A stretch of DNA of 64,000 nucleotides from Sulfuricella sp. (GCA_028713975.1 JAQTNE010000002.1:120534-184533), one strand, 5' to 3'. Counted from the first letter of the stretch, positions 15,683-24,965 are shown. Numbers and translations: made by a program. The notes: generated from the sequence alone by a model not told the origin.

Positions 15683-16909
15683 CTAGCCGGGCTGCCCATC
15701 CGACCGTGGCCGCCAGAATTTCGGTGCATATTTGATAAACCAGGGCACGAAACAGGCCAGCCAGATCACCGCCGCCAGCAGGTAGAAATGGCCGGATGCG
15801 CTACCGGCAAACGGCAGGTCGCCGCCGATGCGCGCCAGCGCGGCAAACTGGAACCCCAGGAACAATCCCCAGGTCGCGCCGTCCGCCTTGAGTTCAGCGC
15901 CGGAGTGGCCCAGCGTGACGCGTGAGGCCATGCCCAGCACCATCGAGGCGAACATGCCGACGGTCAGGGCGTGGAGCGGGGCGAAGCCGAGAATCGGGTG
16001 CCCCGCCAGCAGCACCAGGCTCTGCACGGCATACAACGCCAGCGCCACCGACAGCCAGGCAAAGGCGATGTGCAGCACCGCCAGCAAGCGCACTTCGAGG
16101 CTGCGGCGCAGTTGCCAGCCCCAGCTCAGGTAAAACGCCTGCGCCAGCAGGGGCAGATCGAACAGCCATAGCCAGGCGTTGCCACCGAAAAACTCCAGCG
16201 CACCGTGGCCGTAACAGCACACCAGCATGACCCACAATGCGTTCTGGGGCCGAACGATCCGGTAGTTATCCAGCACCCGGCTGGAAAAAAACGGGATCAT
16301 GCGATGGCCGACGGTGAAGAAGATCGGCAGCAGGAAAAACCAGACCCCGGCCTTGAGGGCGAACACCACGAACAGCGCATCCCCCGTGACCAGCCACAGC
16401 AAATAAGCCAGCATCCCGAGCCAACCGGCGGTCAGAGCCGCACTGGTGATTTTCGGGTGCAGCTTGTCGGGGTGGCGCGAGGTGATCAGCACGTGAAACA
16501 GGGCGTAAAGCGCGATGCCCCAACCACCAAACATCAGCGCGACCCCGGCAATCAACATCGGCCTGCCCGCCAGCAGGCCGAGGTAAAACAGCAGCACGCC
16601 GCCCGCCAGCAGCAGGGAGGCCGGCACATAATGGCGCGGCGGCACCCTGGTGCCGTTCATCCAGCTCGGATAGGTGGTCATCAGGAAGCCGAAGATAAAA
16701 AACGGGAAAAACGCGTAAATCATCAGGAAACCGTGCGCCCAGATAGATGGAATCTCCCAGGCCGGCGGCAGCCAGACGGCGGTGTAGCGGCCAAGCAACT
16801 CGGCCAGCCACCAAGCGATGGCGGCCACGCCCTGCGCGGCGCCGGCCAGAAACATCATGCGGTGGGGCGCCGCGGAAAATGCGCGCCAGGTGGCATAAAC
16901 TTGCGACAT
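15683..16909 (-). CDS. nnrS: NnrS family heme-copper membrane protein
   Basis: A 408-residue protein with about twelve helices. It matches NnrS, a membrane protein of denitrifiers that binds heme and copper and lowers the harm of NO stress to metal centres. Family stretches include APHRMMFLAGAAQGVAAIAWW, AHGFLMIYAFFPFFIFGFLMT, VGHRMIPFFSSRVL and GMFASMVLGMASRVTLGHSG, with conserved histidines. It is usually controlled by NO-responsive regulators; the nearest in this window is nsrR, 8 kb away beyond the integron. The start is ATG at 16909. Confidence 0.93.
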   Translation of the reverse strand: MSQVYATWRAFSAAPHRMMFLAGAAQGVAAIAWWLAELLGRYTAVWLPPAWEIPSIWAHGFLMIYAFFPFFIFGFLMTTYPSWMNGTRVPPRHYVPASLLLAGGVLLFYLGLLAGRPMLIAGVALMFGGWGIALYALFHVLITSRHPDKLHPKITSAALTAGWLGMLAYLLWLVTGDALFVVFALKAGVWFFLLPIFFTVGHRMIPFFSSRVLDNYRIVRPQNALWVMLVCCYGHGALEFFGGNAWLWLFDLPLLAQAFYLSWGWQLRRSLEVRLLAVLHIAFAWLSVALALYAVQSLVLLAGHPILGFAPLHALTVGMFASMVLGMASRVTLGHSGAELKADGATWGLFLGFQFAALARIGGDLPFAGSASGHFYLLAAVIWLACFVPWFIKYAPKFWRPRSDGQPG

Positions 16910-17077
16910 AGGGTGAACCTGAATCTACTGTCGAAAGCGCTATTTTAACCCGGTTCTGCCTGCCGGTCGCACCTGGCTATTAACAATCCTTGATATCTAT
17001 TGCACAATGACCACATATTCAAGGGCATAATTGCCGCACCGGAACCAGGCAGAGAACGTCTTCAGATTAGAGTACGC

Positions 17078-19474
17078 GTGAACCAAACCATAAAAAACAT
17101 CGGTCGATTCGAGATCATCCGGATTCTAGGCAAGGGCGCGCAAAGCCTGGTCTATCTGGCCTATGACCCGAACCTGCAACGCGAGGTGGCGATCAAGGCT
17201 CTGCATTTCCCCGGGGTGGCAGACCGGCAGGACAAGGTTCAGGCGTTGATCCAGGAATCGCGCACCGTCAGCCAGTTGCGCCATCCCAATATTGTGCCCA
17301 TTTTCGAGGCCGGAGAACACGAAGGCGACCCCTACCTGGTATTCGAGTATGTCGAAGGCCAGACCCTGGCCAAATTGCTGCAAGAGCAAGGGGCGCGGCC
17401 CGCCGGTGAGGCGGTGGAAGTTATGATATCGGTGCTGGAGGCCATCGCCCATGCGCACCAGCACGGCATCATCCACCGCGACCTGAAGCCCTCCAACATC
17501 CTGATCGGTCCGGCAGGCGTTCCGCGGGTCATGGATTTTGGCATCGCCGCCCGCATTTCCGACGACCCCGCGGAAGATTCCGGCCTGTCCGGCACGCCGT
17601 CCTACATGGCGCCGGAATACATCCAGTCGAAGGCCATCAGCGAGAAAAACGATATTTTCGCCGCCGGCCTGATCCTCTGCGAAATCGTCGCCAGCCACAA
17701 GGCGGTGCCGGGCAGGGACATCTACCAGATCATGGACCATATCGCGTCGAAGGCCATCGAGCTGCCCTCCGGCAGCGAAATCGCCATCGACGAAAAACTC
17801 GGGGACATCATCCTCAAGGCGCTGGCGCGAAACCCGCTGGACCGCTACGCCAGCGCCCAGGAAATGCGCGATGCGCTGCGCAGCTACCTGATGGCCGAGG
17901 AACAGCAAGGCGCACATCCTTCCGAAGGATCGAAGCAAAGTACCCTGGATTTCCTGCTGCGGCGAATGCGCCACAAGAGTGACTTTCCGGCGTTGTCGGA
18001 ATCGGTCAGTGCCATCAACCGCATCACTTCCTCCGAAATGGAAAGCATCAATAAGCTTTCCAATTCGATCCTGAAGGATTTCGCGCTCACCTACAAAATC
18101 CTGAAAATGGTCAACACCGCCTTCTACAAATCGTACGGCGGCGGCACCATCAGCACTATTTCACGCGCCGTGATCATTCTGGGATTCGATGCGGTGCGCA
18201 ACATCGCCATCACCCTGATCCTGTTCGAGCACCTGCAGAACAAATCCCATGCGGCGCAGTTGAAGGACGAATTCCTCCGCACCCTGTTCAGCGCCATTCT
18301 GGCCAGAAATATCGCGATCCTGGAAGGAATGAAGGATCCGGAAGAGACCTTCGTCTGCGCCTTGTTCCACAATCTGGGCCGACTGCTGTCAATGTTCTAC
18401 TTCCCGGAAGAAGCCAATGCCGTGACCAAGACCATGGCGCAGAAGGAATGCAGCGAGGATATCGCCTCCACCCAGGTGCTCGGCATTTCCTACGAAGACA
18501 TGGGCATCGGCATCGCCAGGATTTGGGGATTCCCGGAACAGATCACCAACAGCATGCGCAAACTGCCATCCGATACGGTTCGCCCACCCCAAACCCTCAT
18601 GGACAAACTGCGCATCATCGCCGGTTTTTCCGGCGAATTATGCGACAGCATCGCCATCACCCCGCACGGGGACAAGCTCAAGGCAATCAGGCAACTCGCC
18701 ATACGCTTCGGTGACCAGATGCCGATTGCGGAAAAACAGTTGCCCCAGGTGTTGGAAAAATCCCTCGACGAGATCACCCAGTATGCCGCTACTGTCCGGA
18801 CGAGCTTGCAACAGAGCCCGTTCGGCAAGCAGATCGCCCTCTGGACCGGGCGAGCCGTCAAGCCGGAGACCGCCATGGAACCGCAGGATGACATGACGGA
18901 AGGCGTAATACTGGCCCAGGCAACCCTGCTGGAGCCAGCCGAGAGCCAGCCGAATTCCAGCGATGCGCGGGCCATTCTCACTGCCGGCATCCAGGACATC
19001 AGCAATTCGCTGGTGGACAGTTGTTCGCTGAACGACATCCTGCGCATGATCCTGGAAACCATGTACCGCAGCATGGGGTTCCAGCATGTCCTGTTGTGCA
19101 TCAAGGATGGCAAACAGAACACCATGCAGGGACGATTCGGCTTCGGCGCGGACATCAACCAGATCGCAAAAAATTTCAAGTTTCCGTTGGGCTATTCAGC
19201 GGACGTATTCCACGCCGCCATATCCAAGGGCGTGGATATCCTGATTTCCGACATCAACGACCCGAAAATCAAGCCGCGCATTCCTGACTGGTACCGCAAG
19301 GCCATCGCCTCCCAGACTTTCGTGCTGTTCCCGCTCAATATCAAGAACGTGCCGGTAGCGCTGATCTATGCGGACAAGGAACAGGCCGGCGATATCGTCA
19401 TGCCCGAGGACGAGTTGAGCCTGCTTAGAACCCTGCGCAACCAGGCGATTTTGGCAATCCGGCAGTCGTTCTGA
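17078..19474 (+). CDS. Ser/Thr protein kinase fused to HDOD and GAF domains
   Basis: A ~798-residue signalling protein. From the GTG at 17078, the kinase domain spans residues 10-270, with glycine loop GKGAQS, K40, HRDLKPSN (D135), DFG (D153) and an APE triplet. An HDOD domain follows (about 285-495; note KMVNTAFYKS and AVIILGFDAVRNIAI). A GAF domain lies at about 640-795. All kinase residues are present. It likely links a ligand sensed by GAF to phosphorylation and HDOD output, target unknown. A TTG at 17000 would add 26 residues; I prefer GTG because it gives the family-like start NQTIKNIGRFEII. Confidence 0.88.
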   Translation: MNQTIKNIGRFEIIRILGKGAQSLVYLAYDPNLQREVAIKALHFPGVADRQDKVQALIQESRTVSQLRHPNIVPIFEAGEHEGDPYLVFEYVEGQTLAKLLQEQGARPAGEAVEVMISVLEAIAHAHQHGIIHRDLKPSNILIGPAGVPRVMDFGIAARISDDPAEDSGLSGTPSYMAPEYIQSKAISEKNDIFAAGLILCEIVASHKAVPGRDIYQIMDHIASKAIELPSGSEIAIDEKLGDIILKALARNPLDRYASAQEMRDALRSYLMAEEQQGAHPSEGSKQSTLDFLLRRMRHKSDFPALSESVSAINRITSSEMESINKLSNSILKDFALTYKILKMVNTAFYKSYGGGTISTISRAVIILGFDAVRNIAITLILFEHLQNKSHAAQLKDEFLRTLFSAILARNIAILEGMKDPEETFVCALFHNLGRLLSMFYFPEEANAVTKTMAQKECSEDIASTQVLGISYEDMGIGIARIWGFPEQITNSMRKLPSDTVRPPQTLMDKLRIIAGFSGELCDSIAITPHGDKLKAIRQLAIRFGDQMPIAEKQLPQVLEKSLDEITQYAATVRTSLQQSPFGKQIALWTGRAVKPETAMEPQDDMTEGVILAQATLLEPAESQPNSSDARAILTAGIQDISNSLVDSCSLNDILRMILETMYRSMGFQHVLLCIKDGKQNTMQGRFGFGADINQIAKNFKFPLGYSADVFHAAISKGVDILISDINDPKIKPRIPDWYRKAIASQTFVLFPLNIKNVPVALIYADKEQAGDIVMPEDELSLLRTLRNQAILAIRQSF

Positions 19475-19497
19475 AAACCGAAAGGAGAATCTTGCCC

Positions 19498-19896
19498 ATG
19501 ATGGAATATATTTTTTTCGACGAAGCCCTGTGCGCCCGTTTCATCGAATTCGCCCGGCAACTCGACGTGCCCTGCCAGCAAAAACCGGACGACATGGGAA
19601 TCACCGTGGCCGTGCCGGAAGACCTGGATGACGGCGTGGCCGATAGCCTGGAAACCCATTACGACCAGTTGCTGGAAGAACAGGCCGACCTGACGGGCGA
19701 AGCCGAACCCGGCCAGAAGCACGCCGCCGCAATCTGCATCGCGCTTGCCGACGGGCGGCCCTGCACCATCCGCATCGAACCGGCCATAATGGGGCGGCTG
19801 ATGGGTTGCCTGAGCATCGAGGAAATCCACGAACTCGCCACCACCATAGCCCGCAACGTGGAAAATCCAAACGACAAGCCGCTGTGCCACACCTGA
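19498..19896 (+). CDS. Hypothetical protein downstream of the kinase
   Basis: A 132-residue soluble acidic protein, not recognised. Two parts can be seen: an N-terminal EYIFFDEALCARFIEFARQL...GITVAVPEDLDD segment that looks like a small alpha/beta domain, and a C-terminal part ending in SIEEIHELATTIARNVENPN. It starts 23 bases after the kinase stop with Shine-Dalgarno GGAGA, so the two are probably one operon and may work together. Alternative starts at 19492 (TTG) and 19501 (ATG) are close by. Confidence 0.75.
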   Translation: MMEYIFFDEALCARFIEFARQLDVPCQQKPDDMGITVAVPEDLDDGVADSLETHYDQLLEEQADLTGEAEPGQKHAAAICIALADGRPCTIRIEPAIMGRLMGCLSIEEIHELATTIARNVENPNDKPLCHT

Positions 19897-20051
19897 GATT
19901 GATCGCCGCATCCGGATCGCCTCCATCCCCAAATCCATGGCTGAAAGAGGGTCACTTCTTTTGTTGAAGATTTGGGCATGACATGCTAGCCTGATCGACC
20001 TTGCCGGCCCCTGAAATTCCGTTTTTTACCCGATAGAAACCCCGACGCCAG

Positions 20052-21029
20052 ATGGTTCTTTCCGACCGTATCAATACCTTTGGGCAACTCCTGCTGCGCC
20101 GCCACGGCGAGCGTGTGCACAAAATCGCGCTCGACGCCGGGCTGACCTGCCCCAACCGCGACGGCAGCAAGGGCATCGGCGGCTGCACCTTCTGTAACAA
20201 CGAGTCTTTCAGCCCGAATGGACGCCAGCCGCCCACCTTGCAGGAGCAACTGGACTCGGGTAGAAACGCGATCCTCAAGCGCACCCGTGCGACCAAATTC
20301 ATTGCCTACTTCCAGGCCTATACCAACACCTACGGCAAGGTCGAGCAACTGCGTGCCATGTACGAGGCAGCGCTGGCCGCACCGGGCATGATCGGGCTGT
20401 CGATCGGCACCCGCCCCGACTGCGTGCCGCCGGAGGTGCTCGACCTGCTCGCCGGATACCATGAGCGCGGCTTTGAAGTGGTGCTGGAACTCGGCCTGCA
20501 ATCGGCCTTCGACGAAACCCTGGACCGGGTCAACCGCGGCCACGGCCTGGCGGAATATATCGACACCGTGACTGCCGCGCGCCAGCGCGGAATCCCGGTC
20601 TGCGCCCACCTGATCGTCGGTCTGCCCGGTGAAACCGAAGCGCATTACCACGCCAGCCTCGACACCGTGCTGGAGTACGGCGTGGACGGCCTCAAGCTGC
20701 ATCCGCTGCACGTCGTCAAGCACACCATGCTGGCCAACGAATGGCGGCACGGCGAATACCAGCCGCTCAGCCAGCAGGATTACACCCGTATCGCCGTCGA
20801 TCTGATTGAACGAACGCCAGAAGATATTGTCTACCACCGGGTCACCGGCACCGCATCGAGGGATATCCTGCTGGCGCCCGACTGGTGTTCGAAAAAATGG
20901 GACGTACTGAATGGCATCGAGCGGGAGCTCAGGGGACGGAACAGCCGCCAAGGCGCGCTGGCTGGCTCCACAACCCGGCACGGGCTTACCCGCTCGGCAA
21001 CCGAGGAGAAATTAAGACATGTCGCCTAA
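20052..21029 (+). CDS. TIGR01212/YhcC-like radical SAM protein
   Basis: A 325-residue radical SAM protein. The cluster motif is the atypical CPNRDG...GGCTFCNN (near residue 33), characteristic of the YhcC group, and GIPVCAHLIVGLPGETEAHY follows near residue 175. The reaction is unknown. Its 3' end overlaps the ubiU start by 11 bases, so it is transcribed and perhaps translated together with ubiU and ubiV. This link suggests a role in anaerobic metabolism, but the sequence does not prove it. Confidence 0.88.
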   Translation: MVLSDRINTFGQLLLRRHGERVHKIALDAGLTCPNRDGSKGIGGCTFCNNESFSPNGRQPPTLQEQLDSGRNAILKRTRATKFIAYFQAYTNTYGKVEQLRAMYEAALAAPGMIGLSIGTRPDCVPPEVLDLLAGYHERGFEVVLELGLQSAFDETLDRVNRGHGLAEYIDTVTAARQRGIPVCAHLIVGLPGETEAHYHASLDTVLEYGVDGLKLHPLHVVKHTMLANEWRHGEYQPLSQQDYTRIAVDLIERTPEDIVYHRVTGTASRDILLAPDWCSKKWDVLNGIERELRGRNSRQGALAGSTTRHGLTRSATEEKLRHVA

Positions 21030-22032
21030 AGCTGCTCTAGAACTGGTTTGCCCGGCGGGCAACCTGCCCGCCCTGAAAGTCGCCGTCGATCACGGCGCCG
21101 ACTGCGTTTACATGGGCTTCAAGGACAACACCAACGCCCGCGCCTTCCCCGGCCTGAACTTCGACCAGGCCAGCGCCCGCGAAGGAGTGAACTACGCCCA
21201 TGCCAAGGGCGCCAAGGTGCTGCTCGCGCTCAACACCTTTCCCCAGTCCGACAAGTGGGAACGCTGGCAGGGCGCGGTGGACAGCGCCGCCGAACTGGGC
21301 ATCGACGCTGTCATTCTGGCCGACCCCGGCCTGATGGGTTATGCCGCAAAAAACCACCCCAAGCTGCGTTTACACCTGTCGGTGCAAGGCTCCGCCACCA
21401 ACTACGAGGCGATCAACTTTTACCATGAGCATTTCGGCATCCAGCGCGCGGTCATCCCGCGCGTGCTGTCGCTGGCGCAGGTCGAACAGGTGGTAAAAAA
21501 CACCCCGGTGGAAATCGAGCTGTTCGGCTTCGGCGGCCTATGCGTCATGGTCGAGGGACGCTGCGCACTGTCGTCCTACGCCACCGGCGAGTCACCCAAT
21601 ACCTGCGGGGTATGCTCGCCGGCCAAGGCGGTGCGCTGGGAACAAACGCCGAAGGGTCTGGAATCGCGCCTCAACGGCATCCTGCTCGACCGCTACGGCA
21701 AGGACGAGAATGCAGGTTACCCAACGCTGTGCAAGGGCCGCTTCGAGGTCAACGACGAAACCTACTACGCCATCGAAGAGCCGACCAGCCTCAACACCCT
21801 GGAAGTGCTGCCGGAAATGCTCGAAATGGGCATCGCCGCAGTCAAGATCGAAGGCCGCCAGCGCAGCCCGGCTTATGTCGAGCAAGTTACCAAGGTATGG
21901 CGCGCCGCGATCGACTCCGCCAAGCGCGCGCCACAAAGCTACAGCGTCAACCCGGCCTGGATGGCGCAACTCAACAACGTCGCCGAAGGCCAGCAGAACA
22001 CCTTGGGCGCTTATCACCGGCCGTGGAAATAA
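21019..22032 (+). CDS. ubiU: UbiU, O2-independent ubiquinone hydroxylation protein (U32 family)
   Basis: A 337-residue U32-family protein. Four cysteines fit the [4Fe-4S] site of UbiU: LCVMVEGRC (near residues 176-183), PNTCGVC (near 194) and TLCKG (near 236). UbiU forms a complex with UbiV that hydroxylates ubiquinone precursors without oxygen, using prephenate. It starts with GAGGAG 10 bases upstream and overlaps the radical SAM gene. The U32 fold alone could be a protease or an RNA-modifying enzyme, but pairing with ubiV and ubiT fixes the call. Confidence 0.92.
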   Translation: MSPKAALELVCPAGNLPALKVAVDHGADCVYMGFKDNTNARAFPGLNFDQASAREGVNYAHAKGAKVLLALNTFPQSDKWERWQGAVDSAAELGIDAVILADPGLMGYAAKNHPKLRLHLSVQGSATNYEAINFYHEHFGIQRAVIPRVLSLAQVEQVVKNTPVEIELFGFGGLCVMVEGRCALSSYATGESPNTCGVCSPAKAVRWEQTPKGLESRLNGILLDRYGKDENAGYPTLCKGRFEVNDETYYAIEEPTSLNTLEVLPEMLEMGIAAVKIEGRQRSPAYVEQVTKVWRAAIDSAKRAPQSYSVNPAWMAQLNNVAEGQQNTLGAYHRPWK

Positions 22033-22042
22033 ACAGCGATTT

Positions 22043-22121
22043 ACCGCGGAGGACGCGGTGGACGCAGAGGAAACCCTGTTTTGTTCTTGCCCTCCTCAGC
22101 GACCTCCGCGTCCTCTGCGGT
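22043..22121. repeat. Dispersed inverted repeat, family B, copy 2
   Basis: Arms ACCGCGGAGGACGCGG and CCTCCGCGTCCTCTGCGGT match copy 1 at 3972-4050. It sits between ubiU and ubiV inside an operon, so it is probably transcribed and forms a hairpin in the mRNA. Confidence 0.85.
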
Positions 22122-22148
22122 GAGCAAAGTTTTTAAAGAGAACCCAAG

Positions 22149-23063
22149 ATGAAACTTGCACTAGGCCCCATCCTCTATTACTGGGAACGCGACACCACTT
22201 TCAGTTTTTACGACGCAATCGCCGCTTCGCCGGTGGACATCGTCTACCTCGGCGAAGCTGTATGTTCGCGCCGCCATAATCTGCGTACCGAAGACTGGCT
22301 CGAACTTGCCGACAAGCTTGCCGCCGCCGGCAAGGAAGTGGTGCTGTCCACCCTGGCGCTGATCGAATCCGAGTCCGACCTGAAGACCTTGCGCCGGATT
22401 ACCGGCAACGGCAAGTTCATGGTCGAAGCCAATGACATGGGCGCGGTGCACCAACTCTCCTCTGCCAAAGTTCCGTTCGTCGCCGGTCCGCACATCAACA
22501 CCTACAACCCGCAGACGCTGGAACTTCTGGCCGAGCTTGGCGCCAGGCGCTGGGTCATGCCGGTAGAAATGTCGCGCGAGGCGCTTTCTCACATGCAGGC
22601 CACGCGCCCGGTCGGAATGGAAACCGAAGTATTCGCCTATGGCCGCCTGCCGTTGGCTTTTTCGGCGCGCTGCTTCACCGCCCGCCACTTCAACCTGCCG
22701 AAGGACGATTGCCAGTTCCGCTGCATGGACTTCGCCAACGGCCTCACCCTGAAAACCCGCGAAGGCCAGCCCTTCCTCGCCTTGAACGGTATCCAGACGA
22801 TGTCCGCCAGCATCTACAACCTGATCGGCGAACTCGACTCGATGCGTGCAACCGACGTGGACGTGTTACGCATCAGCCCGCAGGCGTTCCATACCGACAA
22901 AATCGTCAAACTGTACCGCGACGCGCTGGACGGCCAACTCACCGCGCAGGCCGCCGCGCAGCAAATGGCCAAGCTGATGTTCGACCAGCCCTGCGACGGC
23001 TACTGGCACGGCAAACCGGGGATCGAGCAGAGTTACCTTGCTTCCGCAGAGGATGCCGCTTAG
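22149..23063 (+). CDS. ubiV: UbiV, O2-independent ubiquinone hydroxylation protein (U32 family)
   Basis: A 304-residue U32-family protein. C39 and the C-x12-C-x3-C pattern in ARCFTARHFNLPKDDCQFRC (near residues 177-194) match the four iron-sulfur ligands of UbiV. It partners UbiU. It follows ubiU after 116 bases that contain repeat B2. Together with ubiT at 25541 the complete anaerobic ubiquinone set is present, split by foreign-looking genes. Confidence 0.92.
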   Translation: MKLALGPILYYWERDTTFSFYDAIAASPVDIVYLGEAVCSRRHNLRTEDWLELADKLAAAGKEVVLSTLALIESESDLKTLRRITGNGKFMVEANDMGAVHQLSSAKVPFVAGPHINTYNPQTLELLAELGARRWVMPVEMSREALSHMQATRPVGMETEVFAYGRLPLAFSARCFTARHFNLPKDDCQFRCMDFANGLTLKTREGQPFLALNGIQTMSASIYNLIGELDSMRATDVDVLRISPQAFHTDKIVKLYRDALDGQLTAQAAAQQMAKLMFDQPCDGYWHGKPGIEQSYLASAEDAA

Positions 23064-23212
23064 TGCACAGGGGTTGCGCTACCTGCGAGAAAAGCGAGGG
23101 AAAAGGGTTAGCTCTCTCTCATGGCGCTTGATAATGGTCTGCGGCCAGCCGGATACGCACCCTCTTGCGAAGTGACTCTAGTTCGGCAATGGCACGAGCT
23201 TCCGAATAGTCA

Positions 23213-24220
23213 CTATCTCTGCCGGCCCAGGACAAGGGGGAAGAAACAACCTTCAGCAATACTCGCTCCCATCTCGGCGGCACAACGATCATTTTCGTCA
23301 ACAACATGCCCCAGCCAGTCTTCCAGCCTGAGCCAGGCACGCTCCAACTGACTTCGTGTAAACGCCTTAACCTGTTTAGCTTCGTCGGCGAGTTGTGCCA
23401 CCGAATCCTCGGGAAACAACAACGCCCCGCCTTCAAACATCTCATAAATGCGAGCGCTGACTCCCCTTTCCTGCCGAAACAGGAATCGCTGGGTGTGCGG
23501 ATGTTGGTGGAAATCGCTGTGCCGTTTTAGCCGGATGGCGAACGCACGTTGCTGCTCTGGCCGTGGGAACGGCTGCCAACCCACGATCTCCAGGGAGCCT
23601 TGCTCTGACACCACTTGTGTCAAACTGAGGTGTGCTCTGGAAGCACGGTAAATCACTCCGGGTTCGGCAGTCGCTCTTACTGGTTCCCACTTTGAGCGCC
23701 GTCGGTTGAACCGGCATGCGGCAAAAAAACTGGCTACCAAGAAATTACAGGTCAGATCCAGCATGTCTGTGCAGAGATCATAATGCTGAGCAATCCCAGT
23801 TATATCTATAGATAGAGGGGAACCGAGCAACCTCACCTCTCTCGCTTTAATCACCAACAGGTGGGTTTCGACAATATCCTCAAAGGCCACGGTGCGGGCA
23901 ATTTCAAGGATTTGGTTGCGTGGGCTATCCAGCCTGGCCAGGCCAGATTTGCAGGTAGACCAATCACGAGTTTGGCCACGGTAAAGCCAGTTAGAGAATT
24001 CCTGTCCCACCGCGAGCCGGACGCGCCCTTGACTGTCCAGAATTGCATGTGGCGCTTCAATGTCGTCTGTGACAATGCCAAAGCGCGGAAGGGTAATCGT
24101 CCGCCCGGTATTCAAGGGTTCTGGTGCCAATTCCTGGCGAAGGCTTTCCAACGTTGGCAGGCCGTTCCAGCACCGAATCGCTTGGCGTGGGTAATCGCAG
24201 AATGAAGACACTGGACTCAA
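23213..24220 (-). CDS. FRG-domain protein in a HigBA-linked operon
   Basis: A 335-residue protein with an FRG domain (about residues 70-250): NWLYRGQTRDW, a central TGIAQHYDLCTDMLDLT, and VASFFAAC. FRG domains are found in phage-defence and toxin-like proteins and may be distant ADP-ribosyltransferases; the activity is not established. It starts 20 bases after the higA stop, forming an operon higB-higA-frg. A second frame continues past the stop with protein-like sequence to 23119 (RDSDYSEARAIAELESL, then charged residues), so the gene may carry a frameshift near 23215 and once ended at 23119. Confidence 0.82.
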   Translation of the reverse strand: MSPVSSFCDYPRQAIRCWNGLPTLESLRQELAPEPLNTGRTITLPRFGIVTDDIEAPHAILDSQGRVRLAVGQEFSNWLYRGQTRDWSTCKSGLARLDSPRNQILEIARTVAFEDIVETHLLVIKAREVRLLGSPLSIDITGIAQHYDLCTDMLDLTCNFLVASFFAACRFNRRRSKWEPVRATAEPGVIYRASRAHLSLTQVVSEQGSLEIVGWQPFPRPEQQRAFAIRLKRHSDFHQHPHTQRFLFRQERGVSARIYEMFEGGALLFPEDSVAQLADEAKQVKAFTRSQLERAWLRLEDWLGHVVDENDRCAAEMGASIAEGCFFPLVLGRQR

Positions 24221-24239
24221 TCAATCTCTCACACAACAT

Positions 24240-24542
24240 TTACGCAACAGCCGGTGCCCGCTCCACTTTCGGAGCGGGCTTCTGCTCGGCCTGCCACAAA
24301 TCGTAGTCCAACTGCATACTGAGCCACAAGTCCGCCCGGCCCCCGCGATCCTGCCCCAACCATGCTTCGATCCGTCTTGCCATGTCAGGCGAGATGCCCG
24401 CATGGCCATTGAGTACGCGGGAAAGCGTGGTGCGCGTCACCCCGAGCTGGCGCGCCGCTTCGGTAACGGTAAGCCCCAATGCGGGAAGAACGTCTTCCTT
24501 TAGGGTTTCGCCCGGATGAGGGGGGTTAAACATGCGTCCCAT
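24240..24542 (-). CDS. higA: HigA family addiction-module antitoxin
   Basis: A 100-residue XRE-type antitoxin with the HigA pattern: [20 protein letters not shown], the helix-turn-helix [18 protein letters not shown], and [19 protein letters not shown]. It lies 9 bases after higB. This is the second HigA in the window and differs clearly from the integron-borne one at 11433. It probably represses the promoter upstream of higB. Confidence 0.93.
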   Translation of the reverse strand: MGRMFNPPHPGETLKEDVLPALGLTVTEAARQLGVTRTTLSRVLNGHAGISPDMARRIEAWLGQDRGGRADLWLSMQLDYDLWQAEQKPAPKVERAPAVA

Positions 24543-24551
24543 AATAATCTC

Positions 24552-24821
24552 CTAGTGATAATCCCGGTAGTCCACCAGGATGGCGTCGCCATCTTCAAAG
24601 CCGAAGGTCAGACGCCAATTCCCGTTTACCCAGATCGACCAATGTCCGGTTGAAAGCGGATGCAACTTCCAGCCGGGCAGATTCATGTCCTCGGGCGTTT
24701 TGGCGCGATCCAGTTGCTTGAGCTGGCGACCAAGCCGGGATGCGTGGTGAGGCTGGATTCCAGCCTTCGAGCCGGTCGTAAAGAACACCTCCAGCCCTCG
24801 ATGTTTGAAGCTCTTGACCAT
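24552..24821 (-). CDS. higB: HigB family toxin (RelE superfamily)
   Basis: An 89-residue HigB-type ribosome-dependent mRNA interferase. Family features are FKHRGLEVFFTTGSKAGI, LNLPGWKLHPL-like MNLPGWKLHPL, STGHWSIWVNGNWRLTFGF and the C-terminal DYRDYH. It is first in the higB-higA-frg operon, with a promoter and an inverted repeat directly upstream. Confidence 0.93.
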   Translation of the reverse strand: MVKSFKHRGLEVFFTTGSKAGIQPHHASRLGRQLKQLDRAKTPEDMNLPGWKLHPLSTGHWSIWVNGNWRLTFGFEDGDAILVDYRDYH

Positions 24822-24827
24822 GGGTTA

Positions 24828-24856
24828 AGTGTAAAGCAACGCTACACGACATTCAA
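24828..24856 (-). promoter_or_regulatory. Promoter and operator of higB-higA-frg
   Basis: On the minus strand TTGAAT (24856-24851) and TACACT (24833-24828) are 17 bases apart. An inverted repeat GTGTAAAGC/GCTACAC (24829-24847) lies across them, a likely HigA operator. Confidence 0.6.
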
Positions 24857-24965
24857 GATTCATTATGTCAAAGAATACCGTCGCACCTGCCAACAAGAGT
24901 CTGAGAAACTGTCTCAAATAAATACCAAAAATGCGCTATGCTAATCGCCCTCCTGTTGAACCACG

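Noticed and set aside
16981-17000. FNR-like site TTGATATCTATTGC between nnrS and the kinase
   Set aside because: The second half differs from ATCAA at two positions, too weak to claim.
19986-20981. 331-residue minus-strand frame over the radical SAM gene
   Set aside because: The plus strand carries the radical SAM cysteine motif and overlaps ubiU properly.
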